A stretch of DNA of 64,000 nt, from positions 42,263,817 through 42,327,816 of the forward strand of contig NC_090981.1 of assembly GCF_040807025.1 (NCBI RefSeq). The letters are read 5' to 3'. Source of the stretch: Struthio camelus (Eukaryota; Chordata; Aves; Struthioniformes; Struthionidae). A program made the translations under genes and the position numbers. This document shows positions 1 through 9,944 of this stretch, piece by piece (positions within the stretch are counted from its first letter, which is position 1; every line of letters begins with the position of its first letter). The notes beneath the pieces were generated by a model. That model was not told the origin of the DNA, did no database searches, and worked only from the letters and a program-made list of their open reading frames with translations.

Positions 1-114
1 CCGCAAGTGAGTCATCCTTCACAAACAGAAGGCAGTTACAGATACTCTGTTCCTCCTCAGAGACCATCCTAATGTCTCTCTCATAATTTTCATTGGTGGG
101 AAACACGCTGCCAT
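1..114 (-). CDS. ANKRD31: ANKRD31 candidate exon 7, cut by window edge
   Basis: Open to the left edge, encoding GSVFPTNENYERDIRMVS followed by EEEQSICNCLLFVKDDSLA. The acceptor is probably CTGCAG (exon starts at 114). CTAAGAAG (start at 120) also keeps the frame, while CTAAG (start at 123) would create a stop after exon 6. The composition (acidic, Cys/Leu patch, no low complexity) looks coding. Assignment to ANKRD31 is by position, strand and phase. Confidence 0.6.
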
Positions 115-3100
115 CTGCAGCTTCTTAGGAAAGCTCCCACTAGCTTAAGGCATAGCCCTTATGGATTCTGTATCATGACAGTATCTTTCACACTTTTTAT
201 TATTGTACCTTTCCTACGCTTGTGTCCTATAAGCTCAATAACTGTGGTTCCTACCCAAAGAGCAGCAAGTTGAATAAGGCTCAGACGAAACAAGTTAAAA
301 ACAAATGTGCTCAGTGTAGGTTTCAACAGCTATGTCTGCTTTTTAAATGTCAGAATCTATTATTTTTCAGTAAAATATTCTCCAGTGCTAATTCAATCAA
401 ATGATACTTTACATGCATTCAGTTGTAAAAATACACTAACCTTTTCCTCTGAATCTTTCAGAAATCCAACCACTCTGTTATCTAAATCTAGGACAGTAAA
501 CAAATATTTCAGTTGTACTACCACTGAATTTCACTTTTGAAAAGTTCTCACCTTCTCTAACAAAATGGTCCCTTCTTCCTGATTAATGCTAAAGTTTCAG
601 ATATTCTTAACAATGACTGCATTCATGTTCTCTGACAGGAACTGACAACACATTTTCTATGTAGGCTCTATTAATCACCAAATTATATTCCAGAGTTACT
701 TTGTCACATTTCTTCTTAGCTGTGGTTTAGAAGCCTGTGTTTCCAAAGACTATCATGCCAATGGAACTACCTCCCATTTCAGAGGGTGAGGCCTGTTCCC
801 TGCTCTCTGTAATTACAGTGCAATTAGACAATTCAGCTGAGCCAATCCAATAATTTACAGAATAGGCTCAAATGGGCTGGTCCCATCCCCTGTTTTGATA
901 TTCATCTGACTCCCTGGGAAACCAATTTGATGCAGCAAGCTGGCAGAAAACTAACCAGAAAAAAAGTAAATTATCTACTGGGACAGCAGAAATTTGTTCA
1001 AATGGGGAGCAAGCAAAACAGATGAGGCAGCACTGCACTGCTGGGAGCAGAGATGAATGAAAGCACAACTGAAGTAGCAGCAGGTCATTATATCACAGCC
1101 AGATTTGGGAAAGGACTGGTAAAAGTTTTTCTCCTCCTTTCTTAGGAATGTCTTTGACTCTTGGGAACATCAGTAAGAAGCACGTGGGGACCCTCAACAA
1201 CTGTTACTCACATCCATGTTTACCATACACATCTGTAAGGCACTTGGGCACCACATGGCCTGTAACTTTTACCAGAAAATTCCACAGCAATGAAATAATT
1301 TTTAAGTTGACACCACTACCACGGGAAAGCAGTTATTTCAGACAATTCTAACAGAATACTTGCAAAAAACATAACTTGTACTCCAAGGCAACTATGAAAA
1401 TGAAACAACTGTTGTAAAGGCCACATATAGTCAGATTCCAAATAAATCTAGGTGAATACTCATCTTCAGCTTCTCATATGATTCTGCCACAGTTAGAGCA
1501 ACTTTCAGTTTTGTATAAAATAAAACATACCTACAGAATTATTTTGCTGTCCCTCTACTGTAGCATTCAGTGAAAAAACAGGCTCAGAAATATTTTCAGA
1601 AAGTGAGGGACTGTTTATCCAACCCCTAGGATTAAATAATATAATAAAAACTTTCAGAGATCTGGTCAGCTTGTTTTTACAGTAGTTAAGATTCATGAAG
1701 CTTTGTACTCATAATTATTTGCAGGAGCAATTGCAGTCATTTTAAAGGTATACTTCTCTAATTCAGAAGGACATGTAGTTACTAAGACTTCCAGATTTCC
1801 TAGGTCGAGCTAGCCATGTTTTTTTTGTTTTTTACACTTATTTCTGTACTTCTATTTTAAATACACTTTCTGCTGAAATCCTTCCATAATTTCTTAGGCG
1901 ATGAGGTCTAATAAATCTCTTTGTTACAAATTCTTGCCTAACAATTTTCCCCGAGTAGTCCACTGTCATTCCTGTTGCTTATATCCTTACACCATTAAAG
2001 GTAATACCAATAAGAACAAATACAGGAACAGTTTGACCTATACTGGACACAGAACTACCTCTGGCATAAACCTACATGCTTTTCTAAGCAAGCAAGAAAG
2101 CCGCTTCACAGTAGAGCACCGGAAATAAAATAGCATGCAAACAGGGGTATAAGGGAACTGTTTAATTATAGTATGGCTGACTGGAACATGCGTGTGATGC
2201 ATTATACTCACTGCAGTAGAGACTGAGATCGGTCAGATGCATTCGTCTCCTGAGGTATCTGATTTGAAAAAATATTTTAACAGCTTAGTAAACAAAGTAT
2301 TTCCCAAATTATTTTCTCAATATTACTATATGCTTTTCTTCTTTCTGTGAGTTTGGGAAATTGAGTTTTTAGACCAGATCTTTACATACCTTACTAATAT
2401 GATACAAAAGACATTTCAATTAAGTCCTTTTTTTATTTGCAGTATTTAAAAAAAAATGTTGGAAAAATAAATCAAGATTATGAAAGATCAAACTCATGTA
2501 GGTGTATTTTCCTATTGGATAATTAAGATACAATTGCTTTAAGCTTCAGCTGCTTTATACATCAAAAGACCAAAATGCAAGCTTGTTTTATTTCAACTCC
2601 CAATTTGATCTTTTCTGTAACAATTCCCTCTTCCAGTCAAACAATATGGGCTGCTACTCCAGAGATCTTTTAATATGCACTCTTGAGGAAAGAGAGAGAA
2701 CCCCTCCTCAAGTGTGGAAAAAGCAGCTGTTATGCAAAGTCTAAGGCAACCTAGCAGTGATTGAGAGGGGCAAGCAAACTGCAGAACTGTTCTCTCCTGA
2801 TGAGCTGAAAAGTGAGGATTACAAGCAGACCATCACCATACTGGCTGTGATTTCAAACAAGTTATTGACATGCAGTGGGGGATACGTGCAGGACTTTGAA
2901 AATATGGGAAAAGAACATCTTGGTGTGGACATGAAATGATGATTTACTTGGCCTGCATAGGGTACTAGCTACACAATAACAGCAACCATGCTAATAATGA
3001 TCTGAAGAGCAACAGGTAGAAATTGCCCAGCAGGAACGATTGCTAAAAGGGTCCATGGAACAGAACAGATGATTTAGGGACAGCTTATGCAACAATTATT

Positions 3101-6100
3101 GACTGATCTAATTCCAAAACACAGCAATGGAACGGTTGGCAAGAAGTCACTGACTTTGCTAAATATACCCTTTGTACGAATCAGCATGGATATTTACACA
3201 GAACCTTATACAGAGACCTTAGCTGAGGACAGGAGGATAGCAGTTGAACTCTTAGATCTTTTTGCCTAGGTAACGTTGCTCAGAGAGACATTTAAAGCTC
3301 AATGGACCACATTTATATCTCAGGAGAAGGAGTTACATACTCTGCTTAAAAAAAAAAAAAAAAGGCTCTAAGGAAAATCAGTGCATCACTCATACCAATA
3401 AGCTGGTTGAGAGGTTTTCTCAAGTCATAAAGATTATAAAAATAGCATTTGTGGCCACCAACACTAAGTACTGAGAACAGCCTTTTGCCCTGCTCTCTTG
3501 CTCCCTGTAATAAAATTCTTGCAAACCTCAACTGATTATTCCCATGTAAGCATTTTTACAGCCAACTACCTGAAGGGATCCTGGATGTGTTCCAAAAAAG
3601 ACTAAAGCTTTAAAGCTGTAAGTGCCACCCAACACCTTAGGAGCACTTCACCAAGCTGGGCAAGAAAAAAAATCTGAAAAAGGCAGATGCACAAGTTTAC
3701 AATCATGAGGCTTCCTTGAACAAAGCATGGAATATGGTATTAATGGAGACAATTTACTGGTCAGTTAGAAAGGACCTGGAGGTTATAAAATCTGTCACTT
3801 GGATATACAACAGATCTACTGCATCTCTGGTAGAAGAAAAGTCTTATTGATTCTGCCACATACAAGAACGTCAAAGTTAGGCCTCCACATCCCAATCCCC
3901 CACAACCCACCTCAAGCACAAAGCAGGCCGAGACTCCTCGGAACATCTAGAACAGATGTTATGTTTTCTGCAAAATTTCACAGCCATTCTGGGCTGTATA
4001 ACCCTCATATCACATTATATCAAGATATCATATTCACATAAGATCATTTCTGAGGGTGCAGCATGAGGACAAGCCTCTACATAATCACATTCCATATCAG
4101 CTCTCAGAGCGGTTGAAGAGCCACACTGCTGCAATCTAATTCTGCCAGTATCTACAATGATAGCCCAATACATTCTTTCACAGCCTTCAGTAAGATTTCA
4201 ACTTGATGCTGACCCCACACTGTGGATGACCAAGCTGTCAATGGCATCATTTATAGCTCTGACAAAAAAAACTGCGAGATTTACTCAAACTATTTGGAGA
4301 AAAGCACGAGGGGACTCTTTGCTTTTCCCACTTCTTAGACTTGCGAGAAGAATTCCTTAGAGCTTACAGTGATACAAACTTAATTGGATTCTACACTGCT
4401 ACACAGGTGAGAGCCATGAAGCCAAAGACTTAGGTTGTCAGCAGACAGTCAGATCAGCTGCCAGAGGAGAAAGGGAGAGAGCAAATGGGCACTCTCCTCC
4501 TTCCATGTGCTGTGATAAACTTCAATCAAGACAATCTTGGGACTTACAAGCAGTGAAACAAACTTCTGTAGAAAACTTTTCACATAAAGGCATCCTCTTG
4601 AACTTCTTCACTTTTTTTTTTTTTTTTTTACACTGCCAGTTGAACCAAGCGTATCTGTAATTCTACTACCCTCTATAAAAATAATCATTCCAACAGAAGA
4701 GTGTCTTTTTAAATGTAAGTTTTGTCATTTAGGAAGTGATTTAAGAATAATTCTTTAAAAAGCTCCTCTTGTACTGGAAAAAAAGGATGTATATATAGTG
4801 GTCTAAACTGGTGGATATACAGTATTGTAGGTAGTAGAACAGTCACAGGTTCTAAAAGAAATTAAGTTAAAGAATAGGAACCTGTTTGTTTCTAATTGTT
4901 ACACGAGGATGACACGCAGGTAGAAAGCTCAGTGGAACAGAAAGTAATCTTATGTGTTGGCCACAGAACGTGGCAAGTATATTAAAAGGTATCTAGCAGA
5001 TTATGGAATTCAGAATTATCATAGAGTAGAATAATTACCTCATCATCATGCAAAGAGACATTTTATTCTGCATTTCAGATTACTGTCTGTTTCTTTTTCT
5101 TATTTTGTGCAGAAAGAATGAGAGACTCAGTGATTTTATTAATTAGTAGTAGTTATGCATGTGTAGCAGAAGATTTATTATTTCTATACATACTAGACTT
5201 ATCTGTTTTTCTTCCTTCAAAATGTATGGACGATCATGAACTCTATGGATAAAACAGATCTCTGGAGAGGGGGCTCCTAGGAAAAAAAACATAGAAAAAA
5301 CGCAATAATTAAAGGCAGTTTTGCTGCCTTATTGTTTCATAAATTTCTACGTATCTTGGTAATCAAGGTAATATGTCTCTCAAAGCTCTAATATTCAATA
5401 AAATTAAGTGGTTAGTCAGTCTAGCCAAAGTCAGTCAAGCCAAAGAGGTACCAGTGAAAATATTATGCAACTGTTACATGTTTGTTTATCCAATCTACTT
5501 TTAAGGGATTAATGAGGGAAGATTTTATGGCTTTAATGAATGAACGTGCATTTACATTTAAAATAATACACTTAAATATACATATCTAAATGTTGCACAT
5601 CAAATTTAAACAGAATAGATATATTTAACAATATTAAAGTTATTTCAGTACTATATGCTACTCTAGTTACACGTCTACTGTGCGTACCTACATTTCATTC
5701 ATTCTGTTCAAATATACACACATATCTCCAAATAAAAAGGATATCCCTGTATATCTTTCATGTGATTCCTAAGCCAGGCATTCTCAGTTACAACGTACGG
5801 GAAGAACAGAGAAATTATGAGAAAATATATTATTCAAATATTAAAAATGTACTGAAAAAATTTTGAGAATATTAGTTAAAAAATAAAGACTTCCTAAGAC
5901 ATTACATACAGTTCACAAAGGTGGAAATTATTTTGATTACTTTATGTAACGTTTAAATTTACATATTATGGACTCAAGCAACATCCAGAGAAAAGCGCAT
6001 AGGAAAAACAACATAGACCTAAAAAAATAAATTCTCTTACCTTCATCAATTCTTACTTCAGTTGTTAAGGACATGTCCATATTAACAAAAGATAACCTTC

Positions 6101-7058
6101 ACCAAAAAAAAAAAAAATCTCTTGAACAGCTGTGTCATCCTCTTTTCTATCCTGTAAACTCAAAACACAGTTCAGGCCAGTGGAGGCCAACCTAATTTCC
6201 TTTGTTGGGACATCCACCATCCTCATTCTAAACAAGTACACCTCTAATACAAATGCCAATTTTAAAGCATCTTCAAACTGTGAAAATACACCTGATTTTG
6301 CATAACAGTGAGAAAACTTCAAGTAGGGAAGTACATCATTGCTTTACATCTACTCAGTCTATAGTGAAACACAAACATAGCGCAAATAAAAAGTGAAACT
6401 CCTGGACAGATTCAACTCTGCAAGAATAGAGGAAAATATCAGGAGCACTCTGAAATGAAAACTGCAAAGAAATAAATGCATTAGCAGTAATCTTGTCTGC
6501 TGACGTTGTCTTTATTTTTATTTTCTCTAGCCAGGATTCCGCTTAACTTCCATCGACTGAAACATTAGTCTACAGGGCCCAGTGGTATAAATGCATAGGC
6601 ACACAGGATGTATACAAAACGTACGGGTCCATTTTCAGAGCTGGCAGCTGTTAACTCCAAGGGCATAAAAAAACACCCTAACAAAAAAAGGAAAACTAAA
6701 CTAAAATACATATTTATGAAACAGTCTATTACTCTAAAACAGCTGTTTCACACACTGCCTGCTCTGCAGGATTTCAGACACAGAAGGAGGCAGTTCTCCT
6801 GCGTGCCTGGGTTATTGGAGGTAGTATGGGGACCCCGCAGGCCCCCGGGGCCGGGCGCCGCCTCAGAGCAGCGCGGGGAGCGCGACGCCCCTCTCCACGC
6901 CACACTTGCTTTTACACAAGGCTACGCACAGCACGGACACACGACCCTTGTCACCTCCTGCTGTGGAGCTCCTCTCCCTCCACATCGCTCTCTATCACGG
7001 AGCCCTCCACGACCGTCTCGTCGCTATCGCTGTCCCAACGGCCGCCCCTCTCCCCCAT
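1..7058 (-). CDS. ANKRD31: ANKRD31, 5' part (seven N-terminal exons; continues past left edge)
   Basis: Ankyrin repeat domain protein 31. In mammals it is a germ-cell protein that works with REC114 in placing meiotic DNA double-strand breaks, notably in the pseudoautosomal region (known of the family). Proposed exons, 5' to 3' on the minus strand: 7058-6955, 6096-6041, 5276-5194, 2258-2212, 1625-1531, 487-413, 114-1. Each is bounded by AG and GT, and the phases chain (2,1,0,2,1,1). Exon 1 has WDSDSDETVVEGSV, like the human WDSDETVIEGSV. Exon 3 starts APSPEI against human MPSPEI. Exon 4 has SDRSQSLLQ against human ERNQALLQ. The ankyrin repeats and C-terminus are outside the window. This N-terminal region is low-complexity and fast-evolving, so identity rests mainly on exons 1-4. 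The gene is divergent from HMGCR. Confidence 0.82.
115..412 (-). other. ANKRD31 intron between candidate exons 6 and 7
   Basis: About 300 bases of AT-rich intron. I see no further exon or repeat. The short open frame on the plus strand here is not supported by splice sites or composition. Confidence 0.45.
413..487 (-). CDS. ANKRD31: ANKRD31 candidate exon 6
   Basis: A 75-nt candidate with acceptor TTTACTGTCCTAG and donor GTAAAG. It encodes LDNRVVGFLKDSEEK and then VSVFLQLNA after a split Asp. An alternative donor, GTTAGT at 440-439, would leave phase 0 and break the frame into the next exon, so the 413 end is preferred. At 75 nt it is frame-neutral and could be skipped without frameshift. 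Confidence 0.5.
488..1530 (-). other. ANKRD31 intron between exons 5 and 6
   Basis: A 1.0 kb stretch. A minus-strand open frame at 868-1068 has no usable donor and no similarity I recognise. No repeat family is evident. Confidence 0.4.
1531..1625 (-). CDS. ANKRD31: ANKRD31 exon 5
   Basis: A 95-nt exon of 1 nt, 31 codons and 1 nt, between TTTAATCCTAG and GTATGT. It encodes GWINSPSLSENISEP followed by VFSLNATVEGQQNNSV, Ser/Asn-rich and presumably disordered. Open frame, splice sites and phase all agree with exon 4. Sequence similarity to mammals is weak here. Confidence 0.65.
2212..2258 (-). CDS. ANKRD31: ANKRD31 exon 4
   Basis: A 47-nt exon encoding IPQETNASDRSQSLL plus CA of a split Gln. 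The acceptor is TTTTTTCAAATCAG with a CTAAG branch-like site upstream; the donor is the consensus GTGAGT. It resembles human ILQSQDETERNQALLQ. Phase 0 in matches exon 3, and phase 2 out matches exon 5. Confidence 0.72.
2259..5193 (-). other. ANKRD31 intron between exons 3 and 4
   Basis: A 2.9 kb intron. It holds the degenerate stretch at 2740-3363 and a T-run near 4612-4630. Otherwise it is AT-rich sequence in which I see no gene or known repeat. Confidence 0.45.
2740..3363 (+). pseudogene. Degenerate coding-like stretch ending in A16 (possible processed pseudogene)
   Basis: Within the ANKRD31 intron between exons 3 and 4, on the opposite strand. One frame (2757-2939, then 3087-3269) has protein-like composition with several stops between, for example ELFSPDELKSEDYKQTITIL and later MQQLLTDLIPKHSNG. 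It is followed by 16 consecutive A at 3348-3363. The pattern fits an old retrocopy with a poly(A) tail or a decayed retroelement. I do not recognise the parent, no target-site duplication was found by eye, and chance cannot be excluded. Confidence 0.25.
5194..5276 (-). CDS. ANKRD31: ANKRD31 exon 3
   Basis: An 83-nt exon of 2 nt plus 27 codons. It starts after TTTTTTTTCCTAG, a strong acceptor, and ends before GTATGT. It opens with APSPEICFIHRVHD and then runs into a Lys/Glu-rich ILKEEKQISL, aligning with human MPSPEIQLGFKLRED. It ends in phase 0. Confidence 0.78.
5277..6040 (-). other. ANKRD31 intron between exons 2 and 3
   Basis: Very AT-rich, about 760 bases. No exon-like island and no recognisable repeat. 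Confidence 0.45.
6041..6096 (-). CDS. ANKRD31: ANKRD31 exon 2
   Basis: A 56-nt exon: 1 nt completing Arg, 18 codons (LSFVNMDMSLTTEVRIDE), then 1 nt. The acceptor GTGAAG follows 13 T; the donor is GTAAGA. It corresponds to the human stretch RLLFDQDASLKSEF (shared L-x-F and D-x-S-L). Phase 2 in and phase 1 out fit both neighbours. It is far too short for open-frame detection. Confidence 0.72.
6097..6954 (-). other. ANKRD31 intron 1
   Basis: It starts inside the CpG island and becomes AT-rich below about 6800. The minus-strand open frame at 6065-6322 includes only a small piece of exon 2, in another frame, and is otherwise intron. Confidence 0.5.
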
Positions 7059-7470
7059 GGTGCTGCCGCCGCCGCCCCGCTCCCCTCAGGGCGTCGCCGC
7101 CCGGCCGCGCGCCGCCTGCCTGGCCCCGCCCCCAGCGGCCCCTCGGCGCGCGGGCTCCTCCCCGGCGGCCATCTTGTGGGCGCCGCTCCTCGCTCCTGGC
7201 CTCCCGGCCGTCGCGGGGCGAAGCGGAGGTCGCGCAGGAGCGGGGGGCTGGTGTGTATGGCGTGCTGCCTCTCAAACATGGGTAAGGGCAGCGCGGCCGC
7301 CAAGAAGAAACCAAAGGCAGCTCTTCCTCTGGAGTCATTGGGAAGGCTTGCGTTAGCCCTGGGTGACGGTTACGGCCGCGTCGCTGGCCTGCACGGCCCA
7401 AGCGCTCTCAGCAGGGCTTCGCGCTCCTCGCCCGCCTCACCGCCTGCCTCCTCCCGCAGAGCCGCCGAGC
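6830..7470. promoter_or_regulatory. CpG island, ANKRD31 promoter (possibly bidirectional)
   Basis: A sharp GC- and CpG-rich block in AT-rich surroundings, spanning the ANKRD31 start codon at 7058. The minus-strand start site is expected just above 7058. On the plus strand a strong donor-like GGTAAGGG lies at 7281-7288, so a divergent transcript is possible. No TATA box is seen. Confidence 0.7.
6955..7058 (-). CDS. ANKRD31: ANKRD31 exon 1, coding part with start codon
   Basis: The ATG is at 7058-7056, inside a CpG island. The exon encodes 34 residues beginning MGERGGRWDSDSDETVVEG and ends in phase 2 at AGCAGGAG|GTGACA. The acidic DSDSDETVVEGSVIESDVE stretch closely matches the mammalian ANKRD31 N-terminus, which fixes both the start and the strand. 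The longer open frames overlapping it are GC-rich shadows. Confidence 0.85.
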
Positions 7471-8920
7471 CTCTTGTCCATCCAGCGTTGCTCCTTTTTC
7501 CTAATTTGCGCACTGCGGTAGCCGTTTTTAAGGTGCTGACTTCACGTGTCCGAGATCAGAAACGGATATACTAAATTATTAGTTGCCAATATTTTTACAG
7601 TGTTTGCAATAGTAGTCTGGGGTCTAACACTGCAGTGGGTCTGTTGATAACGCAGCGCCATTTGCACTCAAGACAGACCTGTTCTGCCTCAGCTTTGCCT
7701 TCCGTTTCTTTTCAGCAGCTGCCGCGGTGCTACTCCCATGGCCTCTGGCAGTGTGCAGAGGCGGGAGAGGCTGTAGGCAGGCTACAGAGAGGAGTACTAA
7801 TATCAAAGTTATTTATGACTGAAAGCTTTGTCATATATTTGCATAACAAATTCCAAACCATAATAGCAATGACTCCAATTCCCAGGAAACTTGATAAAAT
7901 TTTAACTTGCCAAATTAGGCTCATCACAGAATATTCAAAAAATGACTACTCGGCAAAAAGGGTGGAAAACATAGCAAGATATTGAAGGTCACATTAAATT
8001 ATGTACCAGTTATATATATTTGTTGCCACTGTGCGCAAATTGCTATTTTCTTTGACTTGCTCATACCAAGTTTAACTACAGCAATTGCTGTGCATACCAT
8101 CAGATTTCTGTAGAAAACTTGCTGGGAATATTTTACTCTTTTCAGGTAATAAAGAGATGCTTGAGAAGACAGGAGTGTTAAGCTAGCAGAGAAAACAGTA
8201 AGTCATGAGGATTTAGACACATCACTGAAGATGTGCAAATGAAGAGGATCTTTACACATGAAATGACTGAGCTGACATTGAAAAATTTCTCATTGATAAC
8301 ATCTGCTTTGCTGGAGTTCTCTGGGAACTTCTTTTAATCAGCTCATCCTTGCTTGAGGATTACATTTACGTTCTACAGCATGGTGGCATGTGAAGGCACT
8401 TGAAATATTTCTAAATAAAATGGCATATGTAGGAAGCAGTTTTGGAAAAGCTGGAGTGTCAATTATCTTCAGTGAAATTCTGGCAGATTATATTTTGTTT
8501 GTGTTTAAACTTATTTGCCTAGAACTTGCTCAGACCTGGTGACACAAACTGGCTACACAAAATGGGAGCAATTGCAATGAAGAACAATATGTTGCATCTG
8601 ATGCATAGTAGGCAACACTTAACAAAAGAGACCATGGAGCCGTATGTGCTTCACATGCCAAATATATTTGTGTGCATAGCTAAATCAAAGATTTCTATTT
8701 GAAATCTGTTTTCTATTTGGCTGACAGGCACAAGTCCAAGTACATTGTAGTTTTTCTGAATATCAAGAGATTCCACTGCTTTCTACAAGCAGAGAGCTGT
8801 TAATCATAATGGCATTTCTAATGAGTCGGTAAAGTGCACAGGGTGGGTTGACATTACCGTGTGCAAACGATGGCTGGAACGTTAAAAGTTAAAGACGGTG
8901 TCCTGCCCTGCCCTCTCTCT
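7471..8920. other. Spacer between ANKRD31 and HMGCR CpG islands
   Basis: AT-rich sequence between the two divergent promoters. The short open frames (for example 7635-7985) show no splice or similarity support. No repeats recognised. Confidence 0.5.
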
Positions 8921-9133
8921 GGTTTGCCCAGAAGCACAGCGGGGCCAACCTGCCAACGCGAGGTGAGGCAGAGCCGGCCCGCTGCCCCCTTCTGCGCAGC
9001 AACCGGGGGGAGGGGGGGCCGCGGCGGGGCGGAGGGACCTGCGCGCGCGCGCACCCGCCCACGCCGCTACGCGCCGAGGGCGCGACTAGGCTCGCGGGCG
9101 ATCAGCATATGTAAATAAGCCGCATCCTGCTGT

Positions 9134-9310
9134 CCAATCCGAAAGCACGGCGAGGGGAACGCGGCGGCTCATTGGCGGGCAGCCCATGGCGAGATGGCGT
9201 GTTCCCCGCTCCTGATCGAGCTTCGAGCTGTGCTGCGTTCGCCGGGCGGTTGCCTGGCGACGCCGCGAGTGACGCGTCATGGGCAGGGCGCGCTGGGCTC
9301 TTGCCATTGG
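9134..9310 (+). promoter_or_regulatory. Three CCAAT boxes and a CRE-like site upstream of HMGCR
   Basis: Direct CCAAT at 9134, inverted ATTGG at 9171 and at 9306, with TGACGCGTCA at 9270-9279 between the last two. NF-Y binding to these boxes is expected from the motif and from mammalian HMGCR promoters; binding here is inference. Confidence 0.55.
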
Positions 9311-9329
9311 CTGCGCGATCGGGCGATGG

Positions 9330-9454
9330 CGGCGGCTGGCGTGTCGCGCCCCGGGTGTCCTTGCCCGGGAAGGAGCAGCCGCTTCAGTCTGCGGCGCGGC
9401 GGGAAGGAGGGAGGTGTCGCTTGTCGCTCGTGACGCCGTGTGAGCGCCGAGGCG
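9330..9454 (+). other. HMGCR: HMGCR exon 1 (5'UTR), start approximate
   Basis: The noncoding first exon ends at GAGGCG|GTGAGC, a good donor, about 3.6 kb before the coding exon. Vertebrate HMGCR has a noncoding first exon like this. The 5' end is a guess from the position of the CCAAT boxes. Confidence 0.5.
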
Positions 9455-9883
9455 GTGAGCGGGCACCGGCGGGGCGCTGCGGTGGGGCGGGCGGGCGGGC
9501 AGGCAGCGGGGTCGCGGCTGCTGTGGCGACGTTTCGGTCAGGCGCGTTGCGGGCAGCCCGCCCTTGCGACACGGGTCCTTCGTGGCCGCGGGCAGCCCCG
9601 GGCTCCGAGGTGGGGTGCGGCCGTTAGCGCGGCGCTTCTCGTTTCTTCGGAGGCGGGAGCGGAGCGGGCCGTCACCGCCGCTGCCCCCAGGGAGCGGCGG
9701 CGACCCCGCGCCCGCTTCGCCCGCCGCCCTCGGGGCCGGCAGGGAAGGTCAGAGCCGGTGGCCCGGAGGCTTTTTCCGTTACACCCGAGGGCGCGGGCCC
9801 CGGGGCCGCGGTCCGCGGCACCTGCCTGGCCGGGCTGCGCTGCCCGCCGGGGCGGGGGGAGGGGGCGCGCCGCGGCGCCGCTG

Positions 9884-9944
9884 GGCCGGGCCGGGCCGGC
9901 GGGGCGGGGCGGGGCGAGCCGTGCCGTGCCGTGCCGTGCCGTGT
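9884..9944 (+). repeat. GGGCC/GGGGC runs followed by GTGCC pentamer array
   Basis: Imperfect GGGCC and GGGGC units pass into about five GTGCC units at 9919-9944, in the first HMGCR intron at the edge of the CpG island. Such arrays are length-variable and the G-runs could form quadruplexes. Confidence 0.7.

Noticed and set aside
868-1068. Minus-strand open frame considered as another ANKRD31 exon
   Set aside because: There is an acceptor-like CTGCCAG but no usable donor before the stop. The residues are hydrophobic and unlike the rest of the N-terminus.
6200-6290. Alternative ANKRD31 exon encoding FEDALKLAFVLE
   Set aside because: It looked like human FDQDASLKSEF, but its phase does not match exon 1 (phase 2) and gives a stop. 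The 6041-6096 exon fits phase and sequence better.
6608-7574. Long GC-rich plus-strand open frames (up to 225 codons) over the ANKRD31 CpG island
   Set aside because: Stops are rare in CpG islands. The translations are Pro/Arg/Ala low complexity, and three frames overlap. ANKRD31 exon 1 explains the locus on the other strand.
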